Shown: positions 1 through 7,653 of the stretch, one piece after another
Layout: each line of letters starts with the position of its first letter
Numbering within the stretch: position 1 is the first letter of the stretch
NCBI RefSeq assembly: GCF_010731755.1
Contig: NZ_AP022589.1
Location: 4,160,048-4,224,047 of the forward strand
Source of the DNA: Mycolicibacter minnesotensis
Lineage (GTDB): Bacteria > Actinomycetota > Actinomycetes > Mycobacteriales > Mycobacteriaceae
Reading direction: 5' to 3'
Length of the DNA: 64,000 bases
The notes under the pieces: model-generated
The model's input: the letters and a program-made list of their open reading frames with translations, nothing else
What the model was told of the DNA's origin: nothing
The model's database searches: none
Made by a program: the position numbers and the translations under genes

Positions 1-31
1 GATGTAGTTACCGATCCTCTACGATCAGCCC

Positions 32-982
32 GTGGGACGGTTCCTGATGCGCCTGGTAGACCTGCTCCCCGAACCGGGCCTGCGCACCCAGCGGTGGCTG
101 GCCGCCGCGGTGGTGTTCACCCAGGGGTTCATCTCGATCACCGGTGCGATCGTCCGCGTCACCGCCTCCGGGTTGGGATGCCCGACGTGGCCGCAGTGCT
201 TTCCGGGCAGCTATGTCCCGGTGGCTGTGTCGGAGGTGCCCCGGATTCATCAGGCCATCGAGTTCGGCAATCGCATGGTCACCTTCGCGGTGGTGATCAC
301 CGCGGCACTGGCCGTGTTGGCGGTGATCCGCGCCCGGCGACGTACCGAGGTATTGGTCTATGCCTGGCTGATGCCCGGCTCCACGGTGTTGCAGGCGGTG
401 ATCGGCGGAATCACCGTGCGCACCGGGTTGGCCTGGTGGACGGTGTCGGTGCACCTGCTGGTCTCCATGCTGATGGTGTGGCTGGCGGTGCAGTTCTACG
501 CGAAAGTCGGCCAGACCGACGATGAATCGGCGGTGGTGAGCTACCGGGTCCCGGCGCCGTTGCGTGGGTTGACCGCACTGTGCGCCGTGACGCTGGCCGC
601 AGTGCTGATGACCGGCACCCTGGTGACCGCCGCCGGCCCGCATGCCGGCGACAAAAGCGCGGCCCGCACAGTGGCCCGCCTGAAGGTGGAGGTCGCCACG
701 CTCGCCCACCTGCACGAGTCGCTGCTGATCGGTTTCCTCGGTCTGCTGGTGGGACTGGCCTTCGGGATGGCCGCGGTGCAGGCGGCCCAACCGGTGATCC
801 GCCGGCTGGCGGTCGTGACCGTGCTGACGTTGGCTCAGGGGCTGATCGGCGTGGTCCAGTACTTCACGGGTGTGCCCGCCGTGCTGGTCACCCTGCACGT
901 GGCAGGCGCGGTGCTGGTCACCGGCGCGACCGCGGCGCTATGGGCGTCGCTGCGACAGCGGACCCAACCCGAGCCGCTCTAG
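32..982 (+). CDS. ctaA: Haem A synthase, COX15/CtaA family
   Basis: Converts haem O to haem A for the aa3-type cytochrome c oxidase, in the cytoplasmic membrane. The 316-residue protein is almost all hydrophobic helices. Candidate haem-ligand histidines sit at H73 (in an HQAIEFGN context), H141, H226/H228 and H289. A CPTWPQC cysteine pair (C50, C56) lies in the first outer loop, as in the disulphide-bearing CtaA group. Length and sequence match Rv1456c from memory. The start is the GTG at 32; an in-frame ATG lies at 47. Its 3' end overlaps the convergent gene by 45 bp. ctaB, for the preceding step, is 5.5 kb away, so the two are not in one operon here. Confidence 0.93.
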   Translation: MGRFLMRLVDLLPEPGLRTQRWLAAAVVFTQGFISITGAIVRVTASGLGCPTWPQCFPGSYVPVAVSEVPRIHQAIEFGNRMVTFAVVITAALAVLAVIRARRRTEVLVYAWLMPGSTVLQAVIGGITVRTGLAWWTVSVHLLVSMLMVWLAVQFYAKVGQTDDESAVVSYRVPAPLRGLTALCAVTLAAVLMTGTLVTAAGPHAGDKSAARTVARLKVEVATLAHLHESLLIGFLGLLVGLAFGMAAVQAAQPVIRRLAVVTVLTLAQGLIGVVQYFTGVPAVLVTLHVAGAVLVTGATAALWASLRQRTQPEPL

Positions 983-1639
983 CGCGGCGGTGACCTCGAC
1001 GGCGAAACGGCGTTGGGCCCGGTCTTTCTCGTCGGCGTCCAGCTCGCTGAATCCCAATTGCGGCGCAATGAGATCCAGGCTGACCAGGCGTGCATCCGCG
1101 GCGCTTCCGGCGACGTCGACACGCGCGTAGAGCAGTTCCTCGATCCGGATGCTCAGACGTTCGGCGGCAGCCCGCAGGGCGGCACGTCCGATGTCCCACA
1201 GCTCGAAGTCCGGGTCGAAACCCGCGGCGCCGAAGGCATGCGAGCGACCGGCACCGAAGAACACCAGGGCCGTGACGTCACGCCGCGATTCCCCGACTAG
1301 CGTCGGCACCCCGTCGCACTGCAGGTCTGCCAGGTAGCGGCGGTCGGCGTTCCAGGCCACCGCTTCCGGCGGATTCAGCAGGTGCCTCACCCGCGTCGTC
1401 CAGTCCAGGAATTCGGCGCGCCGTCCTTGATCGCCGCCGGCGGTCCGCAGAATCACCAGATCCGCCGCCAGGGTCTCGGGGTCGTCCCAGGGCAATCGAC
1501 GGGCGTGCAGCCCACGGTGACGCAACGCCGCGACCAGGCCGGCGTCGCTGTCAGGATCGGCGCCGTCGTGCCGACCGCCCCGGGGATCGACCGCCAGCAT
1601 GATGCGCGGATGGAAGATGTCGGGCCGGGCCAGCTTCAT
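938..1639 (-). CDS. ATP-grasp-like protein lacking its central domain (Rv1455 position)
   Basis: The N-terminal half ends in a block (LNPPEAVAWNADRRYLADL, then GVPT) typical of RimK/glutathione-synthetase-like ATP-grasp proteins. The C-terminal half has the matching late blocks (GESRRDVTALVFFGAGRSHA and LLYARVDV). In the family as I know it, some 70-100 residues carrying the nucleotide-binding lysines and glycine-rich loop lie between GVPT and GES; here they are joined directly. The product is about 233 residues from the ATG at 1639; an upstream ATG at 1672 would give 244 but overlaps the qor start. Catalysis looks unlikely. The position, between ctaA and qor, is that of Rv1455. Its function is unknown. 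The 3' end overlaps ctaA antisense. Confidence 0.75.
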   Translation of the reverse strand: MKLARPDIFHPRIMLAVDPRGGRHDGADPDSDAGLVAALRHRGLHARRLPWDDPETLAADLVILRTAGGDQGRRAEFLDWTTRVRHLLNPPEAVAWNADRRYLADLQCDGVPTLVGESRRDVTALVFFGAGRSHAFGAAGFDPDFELWDIGRAALRAAAERLSIRIEELLYARVDVAGSAADARLVSLDLIAPQLGFSELDADEKDRAQRRFAVEVTAALERLGLGPLSQRRP

Positions 1640-1670
1640 GCAGACCTCATAGTCGGAGATGATACTCACC

Positions 1671-2657
1671 ATGCACGCCGTGGAAGTGGCCGCGACCGGT
1701 GGCCCCGAAGTCTTGACCTATGTCGACAGGCCGCAGCCCTCCCCCGGCTCCGGCGAAGTGCTGATCGAAGTGGAGGCCGTCGGGGTCAACTACATCGACA
1801 CCTACTTCCGCTCCGGGATCTATCCGGCTGCGCTGCCTTTCGTCGTCGGCAGCGAGGCCGCCGGCACCGTGGCACAGGTCGGCGATGGCGTGACCACGCT
1901 CGGTGTCGGAGATCGTGTGGTGACGGCTGCGGCCACCGGCGCCTATGCCGAATTCTGCACGGCGCCAGCGGCTTTGGCGGCGCCGATTCCAGCCGGCGTC
2001 GACGCCGGTGTGGCCGCAGCCGCCCTACTCAAAGGCCTTACGGCGCATTACCTCATCACGTCGGTGTACGCCGTGCAGCCCGGCGACACCGTTTTACTCC
2101 ATGCCGGAGCCGGCGGGGTGGGGCTGATCCTCACGCAATGGGCCACCGCGCTGGGCGCCCGGGTGATCACCACCGTGTCGGGTCCGTCCAAGGCGGATTT
2201 GTCACGGCGGGCCGGCGCCGTGGAGGTACTGGACTACCCGGGCTCAGGTGACGACGCCGCGGTCACGTTCGGCGCCCGCATCCGGGAGTTGACCGAGGGC
2301 GTCGGTGTGGCCGCGGTGTATGACGGCGTGGGAGCCGCCACGTTCGACGCCAGCCTGGCCAGTCTGGCTGTGCGGGGCACGCTGGCATTGTTCGGCGCGG
2401 CCAGCGGACCGGTTCCGCCGGTCGATCCGCAGCGCCTCAACGCCGCCGGGTCGGTGTACCTGACCCGGCCCAACCTCGGCCATTTCACCCGGACAGCCGA
2501 GGAATTCTCCTGGCGGGCCGGCGAACTCTTCGACGCTGTCGTGAATGGCACGATCGAGGTGACGGTCAGCCGGCACTATCGGCTCGCCGACGCTGCCCAG
2601 GCGCACCGCGACCTGCAGGGCCGTCGCACCGTCGGCTCGATCGTGCTCGACGCTTAG
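1671..2657 (+). CDS. qor: Quinone oxidoreductase, zeta-crystallin type (MDR family)
   Basis: Zinc-independent, NADPH-dependent medium-chain reductase predicted to reduce quinones or reactive alkenes in the cytoplasm. It has an N-terminal GroES-like domain and a Rossmann domain with the dinucleotide-binding loop HAGAGGVGL near residues 145-153. The Asn-Tyr-Ile-Asp segment after VGV is typical of the quinone oxidoreductase branch, and the zinc-site cysteines of alcohol dehydrogenases are absent. The ATG at 1671 gives 328 residues, the length I recall for Rv1454c; an ATG at 1659 would add four residues. The stop overlaps the stop of the convergent PPE gene by a few bases. Divergent from the preceding gene with only about 31 bp between preferred starts. 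Confidence 0.92.
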   Translation: MHAVEVAATGGPEVLTYVDRPQPSPGSGEVLIEVEAVGVNYIDTYFRSGIYPAALPFVVGSEAAGTVAQVGDGVTTLGVGDRVVTAAATGAYAEFCTAPAALAAPIPAGVDAGVAAAALLKGLTAHYLITSVYAVQPGDTVLLHAGAGGVGLILTQWATALGARVITTVSGPSKADLSRRAGAVEVLDYPGSGDDAAVTFGARIRELTEGVGVAAVYDGVGAATFDASLASLAVRGTLALFGAASGPVPPVDPQRLNAAGSVYLTRPNLGHFTRTAEEFSWRAGELFDAVVNGTIEVTVSRHYRLADAAQAHRDLQGRRTVGSIVLDA

Positions 2658-4273
2658 CGGCCGCCGCGGTCGCAGTCCCAGCCGTCGGGCAGTAGCGGCA
2701 CCCTGGGACCGTCGGCGAATTCCGCCCCTTCCAGGCGGGTGAGCCCGGTGACGCGGCTATGGGTGCCCTGCAGGCTTCCGGAGCGGCCCAGCTCGCCCGC
2801 TCCGCGTTCGGACACCGACGCCGGTTCCCAGTCCGGGGTCACTCCGACGGTCAGATCCATCACAGCGTCACTGTGCCCCGGTCTGGTTTGGCGTCGCCGG
2901 AGGCGGTTGGCCCGGCGGGTTTCCGCAGCCGCCGCGACCGAGCCGGCCTCGGGGGTGGGCGTCTTGCGCTTGGCGCTGTCCGCGGCGGAGGCATGGGCGC
3001 CGAGACCTGAGCCGTAGTCGATCCGGGGCCCGCCCCCGATCAGGTAGGGCAACAGCGGCGGGCCGGCGGGTACGGTCGCCGGCGGCGCTGGAGCCGGAGG
3101 CGCCGGGGCCGCACCGGCCGGGGCGGCAGCGGGTGGCGGCGCCGGTGGCGGCGGTGCGGCCGCCACCGCCGAGCCGACCGCGACAGCCGGTACATCGGCG
3201 ACGACCGCCGCAGTAACCGGCACGGCGCCGCCCGCGGGCACCGGCTGAGGCATACCGGCGAGGCCTGCGAGGCCGGACAGGCCACCGACAGGTGCCACTA
3301 CGGCGCCCGCGGCGGCGGCCATCGCCGCCGGCTGGCTTACGGCCTGCAGTAGCTGGGCGATATGGGTGGGCCAGTCGAACAGCACCAATGCCGCGAAGTA
3401 CTGCAGCGCCGGGATGATCTGGCTCGGGTCCTGGGTGATCATCAAGAAGTCCTGGTAGAGCTCCAGAGTTCGCGCGAGGTACCAGATCGGTTTGGTGGCA
3501 TCGGCGTAGAACTCGTAACCGAGGCCGTTGAGCGCCTTAGCGGCTGGGTCCCAATTGATCCCGAAGTTCCGCAGGAAATCCGCCACGGCGGTCGTCACGG
3601 CGTTGGTGATGGGATCGAGCCCAGGGCGTCCCGTTTCGATGCCAAGACTCTTCAGAATCGGTTCGAGGAAGTCGAGCAGCCCCTGCAGGGGATTCTCGGT
3701 GATCGGCTCCGGCGTCCATGGCGAGTCGGCCGACGCTGATCTCTGGATCGGGTCCGCCGGAATAGCAGTGGGGGTCGCTGCCATCGACGCCTCACATGCC
3801 GCCTGGTAGGTCGCCATGGTGGTGGCGGCCTGCATCCACATCCGGAAGTAGTCGGCTTCGTTGAGCGCGATCGGAATGGTGTTGATCCCGAAGAAGTTCG
3901 TTGCCACCAGCGTGCCGTGGGTGGCGTGGTTGGCAGCCAGCTCGGGCAGCGTCGGCATAGCCGCCAACGCGGCGGCATACGCCGCGGCCGCCTGTTCGTG
4001 CACCAGCGCCATCCGGGCGCTGTCGGCTGCGGCGCGGTGCAGCCACGCCAGATACGGCAGGTGCGCCGCCTGATACTGCTCGCCCGCGACGCCGCGCCAC
4101 GCCCCGCTGCCCGACGCCAACACTGCCGTGAGATCCGCTGCGGCCTCCGCATAGGTTCCGCTCAACGACGTCCATGCACCCGCGGCGCCGAGCAGCGGCC
4201 CGGGGCCTGGGCCCGCACTGAGCAGCGCCGCATGCACCTCGGGCGCAGACGCCATCCACACCGGGCCGAACAC
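2654..4273 (-). CDS. PPE family protein, PPE-PPW-like subgroup (distal gene)
   Basis: Type VII secretion substrate expected at the cell envelope. Residues 1-180 form the helical PPE domain with a WxG turn at W59-R-G61 and the conserved stretch around NFFGINTIPIALNEADY. A Pro/Ala-rich linker follows (about 330-430), then a conserved tail ending PLLPDGW (526-532), which fits the PxxPxxW motif of the PPW subgroup. The upstream GxxGT element is degenerate (SLQGT). The start is a GTG at 4273; the ATG of MASAPEVH is an alternative. It lies 47 bp downstream of a second PPE gene, so the two are probably cotranscribed. No PE partner gene is adjacent. Confidence 0.9.
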   Translation of the reverse strand: MFGPVWMASAPEVHAALLSAGPGPGPLLGAAGAWTSLSGTYAEAAADLTAVLASGSGAWRGVAGEQYQAAHLPYLAWLHRAAADSARMALVHEQAAAAYAAALAAMPTLPELAANHATHGTLVATNFFGINTIPIALNEADYFRMWMQAATTMATYQAACEASMAATPTAIPADPIQRSASADSPWTPEPITENPLQGLLDFLEPILKSLGIETGRPGLDPITNAVTTAVADFLRNFGINWDPAAKALNGLGYEFYADATKPIWYLARTLELYQDFLMITQDPSQIIPALQYFAALVLFDWPTHIAQLLQAVSQPAAMAAAAGAVVAPVGGLSGLAGLAGMPQPVPAGGAVPVTAAVVADVPAVAVGSAVAAAPPPPAPPPAAAPAGAAPAPPAPAPPATVPAGPPLLPYLIGGGPRIDYGSGLGAHASAADSAKRKTPTPEAGSVAAAAETRRANRLRRRQTRPGHSDAVMDLTVGVTPDWEPASVSERGAGELGRSGSLQGTHSRVTGLTRLEGAEFADGPRVPLLPDGWDCDRGGR

Positions 4274-4320
4274 GAGGATTCACTCTAGCGAATCAGTTAT
4301 TTCGGGTTGCCGAACTCTGC

Positions 4321-5898
4321 TTACTTCGTGTCGAGTCCGCTACCGGGCAGCAACGGCAGCCGCGGTCCTTCGTCGAAGGCCCTACCGGAGGACACCATCA
4401 GCCCCACAGCCGGTCTGTCGACGCGAGCGCCGGTCCCGGCGAAACCGCCGGCTCGCTGCGACGACGCCGTCACATCGGCCTGCATCGGATCCTGCCATTG
4501 CGGTGTCACCTCGACAGTGAGGTCCATGACAGCGTTACCGGGCCGGCGCATCGCGGCGCGCCGCCGTCGACGGGCCCGCTGCTGTTCGTGCACCGCGGCT
4601 CCCGCCTCAGCGGCCGCCGCAGAACCCCGGGGCTCGGAGGACTTGCGGGATGCTCCGGCTCGCCCGGACATGCCGGAGCCGGCCCCGACACCGGGCGGCC
4701 CAATCAGATAAGGCGGGAAGAAGGGCGCGGCTCCCGGGGGCGGAGCCGGCGCCGGGGTGGACCCGCCAACCCCGGCTGCCGGCGGGGCCGGCGCGGCCGC
4801 CGCAGCCGGGGCAGCCGGGGCAGCTGTGGAGGGAATCGCCGGTGCCTGGGCTCCCGTCGACGGCGATCCAACGCCGGCGTAGGAATCAGGAGCGGTGCCC
4901 AACGGAAGCGGAGCGACAGGCTGCGAAACGCCGGCCAATCCGGCCAATCCGGCCAGACCTCCTGTCGCGCCCGCAGGGCCGACCAGCACACCGACCGCGG
5001 CCGCGAACAACTGCGGCGATTGGGCCAGCCATGAGCCGATCTCGGCGAGATGTGTCGGCCAGTCGAACTCTGCGAGCTGGACCAGGTACTGGAATGCCAG
5101 TGCGGGATTCTGCTGGAAATTCACGCCCAGCTGCTGAAAGTCCTCCAACAGTTCCAGTGACCTCACCAGCCAGAACATCGGCTGATTGGGATCGACGTAC
5201 TCGTCATAGGGAATGCCGTTCATCATCGCGTGGGCCGGGTCCCAATTGATCTGCCCGTTGCTGGCGGTCTGCAGAATCTTGGCGATCAGCTGATCCAGCG
5301 GATCGTTGACGGTGGGGTCGGTGCCCTCGCCATCATCGGCGGGCTGCGCCTCGGCCTTGACGATCTGCGGCGCCGAGGTTGCCTGGGGCGCCGAGGCCAC
5401 CGCCGCGCCGCTGACTGCCTGATAGGTCGCCATGGTCGTCGCGGCCTGCACCCACATCCGTGCGTAGTCGGCCTCGTTGAGCGCCAGGGGAATGGTGTTG
5501 ACGCCGAAGAAGTTCGTCGCCGCCAACATCCCGTGGGTGACGTGATTCGCGGCAAGCTCGGCCAACGTCGGCATGGCGGCCAGCGCGCTGAGGTAGGCCG
5601 CGGCGACCGCCTCCAACCGGGCCCCCGTCGTGGCGCTGTCCGTGGCGGTTTGATTCAGCCAGGCCACGTAGGGCACGTGAGCGGTCATGTAGGACTCCGC
5701 GCTGGGCCCCTGCCACCCGCCGCCCTGGACGGCCTCCAGGGTCGTCATGAGCTCCTCGGCCGCGGCGGTGTACTGGGCGGCCAGCGCCGACCACGCGGCC
5801 GCAGCAGCCAGCAGCGGACCCGATCCCGCCCCGGCGCTCAGCAGGGCCGAGTGCACCTCCGGGGGCGATGCCATCCATGCCGGACTCGGGGCGGTCAC
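4321..5898 (-). CDS. PPE family protein, PPE-PPW-like subgroup (proximal gene)
   Basis: Paralogue of the next PPE gene, 525 residues. The PPE domain carries W62-Q-G64 and the NFFGVNTIPLALNEADY segment. A long Ala/Pro/Gly linker leads to a C-terminal block with a clean GFAGT element. The expected PxxPxxW motif reads PLLPGSG (515-521), so the signature tryptophan is replaced by glycine. The start is the GTG at 5898 (MTAPSPAWMASPPEVH), the usual opening of this subgroup. A Zur-box-like palindrome lies about 20 bp upstream of the start codon, suggesting zinc-dependent repression of both PPE genes. Export through an ESX system is inferred from family membership. Confidence 0.9.
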   Translation of the reverse strand: MTAPSPAWMASPPEVHSALLSAGAGSGPLLAAAAAWSALAAQYTAAAEELMTTLEAVQGGGWQGPSAESYMTAHVPYVAWLNQTATDSATTGARLEAVAAAYLSALAAMPTLAELAANHVTHGMLAATNFFGVNTIPLALNEADYARMWVQAATTMATYQAVSGAAVASAPQATSAPQIVKAEAQPADDGEGTDPTVNDPLDQLIAKILQTASNGQINWDPAHAMMNGIPYDEYVDPNQPMFWLVRSLELLEDFQQLGVNFQQNPALAFQYLVQLAEFDWPTHLAEIGSWLAQSPQLFAAAVGVLVGPAGATGGLAGLAGLAGVSQPVAPLPLGTAPDSYAGVGSPSTGAQAPAIPSTAAPAAPAAAAAPAPPAAGVGGSTPAPAPPPGAAPFFPPYLIGPPGVGAGSGMSGRAGASRKSSEPRGSAAAAEAGAAVHEQQRARRRRRAAMRRPGNAVMDLTVEVTPQWQDPMQADVTASSQRAGGFAGTGARVDRPAVGLMVSSGRAFDEGPRLPLLPGSGLDTK

Positions 5899-5917
5899 CG
5901 GCCACCACCCGAAGAGT

Positions 5918-5938
5918 TAATGAATATGGTTTTCATTA
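5918..5938. promoter_or_regulatory. Zur-box-like palindrome upstream of PPE operon
   Basis: A 21-bp AT-rich imperfect inverted repeat with arms TAATGAA and TTTTCATTA in an otherwise GC-rich stretch. It differs at three positions from the mycobacterial Zur consensus as I recall it (TAATGAAAAT, C, ATTTTCATTA). Its edge is 20 bp before the PPE start codon, well placed to block transcription. It could also face the NUDIX gene starting at 6044. It does not resemble the IdeR box. Confidence 0.6.
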
Positions 5939-6043
5939 TCGACAGATTCAAGACCGGGCACGGCGGCCAGCACCAGACGCGCAGCCTCCCTGTTGCCTGC
6001 GTCGCTGCTGTGAGGCTCTCACCCAGCTGGCACCATCATTCAC

Positions 6044-6524
6044 ATGCCGATTCCGCAGTTCATCGTCGAGCTCCGCGCCCACATCGGCCATGCCCCGCTG
6101 TGGCTGATCGGGGTCACCGCAGTAGTGCTCCGTGACGATGAAGTTACTGCTGGTGAAAAGGGCCGACAACGGCGTCTGGTCACCGGTGACCGGGATCGTG
6201 GACCCCGGCGAGGAGCCGGCGGACGCCGCCGTCCGCGAGGTCGCCGAAGAAACCGGCGTCACCGCGGTACCCGAGCGGCTGGCCTGGGTCCACGTCACCG
6301 CTCCGGTGACGCACGTCAACGGCGACCGGGCGCAATACCTCGACCATGTCTTTGTGATGCGCTGGGTGGCCGGACAGCCCTATCCCGCCGACGACGAGAG
6401 CACGGCTGCGCGCTGGTGTGCCCGCAGTTCACTCCCCGCCATGCCGGAACGGATGGTTGCCCGCATCGAAGCGGCGTTCGCTGCGGGCGAGTCAACCCGG
6501 TTCGAGTGGAGCCCGAGGCCCTAG
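6044..6524 (+). pseudogene. NUDIX hydrolase broken by a frameshift near 6146
   Basis: The N-terminal part (MPIPQFIVELRAHIGH through AVVLRDDEV) is read in one frame from the ATG at 6044. The rest (LLVKRADNGVWSPVTG onward) is in the next frame. One surplus base at about 6146, or two missing bases just before it, restores a continuous protein. The NUDIX box is intact: G-IVDPG-E-EPADAAV-RE-VA-EE-TGV. The family hydrolyses nucleoside diphosphate derivatives; the substrate is unknown. Internal starts at 6132 or 6138 would give about 128-130 residues lacking the first strands. This may be a sequence error, a real pseudogene or a shortened gene. The stop overlaps the convergent ctaB stop. Confidence 0.75.
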
Positions 6525-7444
6525 AACAGCGTGGGCAGGCCGATGGCCGAGTCCACCGCCAGCGCACAGAAGACCAGCGCCAGGTAGTTGTTGGACTGCA
6601 GGAACAGCCGCAGGGGCTTGATCGGCTCACCACGTCGCACCCCTGCGTAGAGCTGGTGAGCCATGGCCAGGAACCAGGCACCGGCCACGACCGCGACCGC
6701 CGCGTACAGCCACCCCGCAGCAGGAACCAGCGCCAAGGTCGCCAACACCGTCGCCCAGGTGTAGACCACGATTCGGTGGGTGACCACGTGCTCGCTGGCG
6801 ACCACCGGCAGCATGGGCACCCCCGCCGCCGCGTAGTCCTCCTTGTAGCGCATCGCCAGCGCCCAGGTATGCGGCGGCGTCCAGAAGAAGATCACCAGGA
6901 ACATCACCAGCGCGGGCCAGCCGATGGTGCCGGTGACCGCCGACCAACCGATCACTACCGGCATGCAGCCGGCCGCTCCGCCCCAGACCACGTTCTGTGA
7001 GGTGCGCCGCTTGAGCATCATCGTGTAGACCAGCACGTAGAACGCGATGGTGGCCATGGCCAGCAGACCCGACATCAAGTTCGTGGTACGCCACAGCCAC
7101 ACGAAAGAGCCCGCACCCAGCCCCAGGCTGAACACCAGAGCGTTGCGGGTCGGCACCGCGTCACGCGCCAGCGGCCGGAGCGCAGTGCGCTTCATCACCT
7201 TGTCGATGTCGGCGTCGACGACGCAGTTCAGCGCATTGGCACTGGCGGCGGCCAGCATCCCGCCGATCAGCGTGTTGAAGATCAGCAGCGGATTCACCGT
7301 GCCACGGTCCGCGAGCAGCATCGCGGGAATGGTCGTCACCAGGAGCAACTCGATGATCCGCGGCTTGGTCAGCGACAGATACGCCAACAACGTGCTGCGT
7401 ATTGCGCGTATTCGGCGCGGCTGTGCGCGCTCGCGAATACTCAC
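6521..7444 (-). CDS. ctaB: Protohaem IX farnesyltransferase (haem O synthase)
   Basis: UbiA-family membrane prenyltransferase that attaches farnesyl to haem B to give haem O, the substrate of CtaA. It has 307 residues with about nine hydrophobic helices. The first Asp-rich site is N73-x3-D77-x-D79-x-D81, followed by KRTALRPL; the second includes the [14 protein letters not shown] loop. The start is the GTG at 7444, preceded by an AGGAG eight bases upstream. It is divergent from tkt with a gap of about 210 bp that should hold both promoters. This arrangement (ctaB opposite tkt) matches Rv1451/Rv1449c, except that the PE_PGRS gene found between them in M. tuberculosis is absent. Confidence 0.95.
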   Translation of the reverse strand: MSIRERAQPRRIRAIRSTLLAYLSLTKPRIIELLLVTTIPAMLLADRGTVNPLLIFNTLIGGMLAAASANALNCVVDADIDKVMKRTALRPLARDAVPTRNALVFSLGLGAGSFVWLWRTTNLMSGLLAMATIAFYVLVYTMMLKRRTSQNVVWGGAAGCMPVVIGWSAVTGTIGWPALVMFLVIFFWTPPHTWALAMRYKEDYAAAGVPMLPVVASEHVVTHRIVVYTWATVLATLALVPAAGWLYAAVAVVAGAWFLAMAHQLYAGVRRGEPIKPLRLFLQSNNYLALVFCALAVDSAIGLPTLF

Positions 7445-7653
7445 GTGATGACTCCTAGGATGGCAGCTGCGACGCCAGCTTCTACTACCGACGATGGTAG
7501 ACCGCCTCGCCAGGCCGTCCGAATCGCAGGGTCACTTCACTCCGGAAACCACACGGCGACCGCACCTGCAACACTGCGCTCGCCCGCACTAGGGTGAGAG
7601 AAGCAACTCGGCCTGTTGTGCAGACCTATCCCGAAGATGAGGACCCGAAGTTC

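Noticed and set aside
8..898. Long minus-strand open frame opposite ctaA (296 codons)
   Set aside because: His/Gln/Gly/Arg-rich shadow translation of a real gene; no ribosome binding site or family resemblance.
5918..5938. IdeR (iron) box instead of Zur
   Set aside because: Lacks the TTAGGTTAGGCTAACC pattern; matches Zur far better.
6131..6160. Programmed frameshift in the NUDIX gene
   Set aside because: No slippery heptamer or downstream structure seen; error or mutation is simpler.
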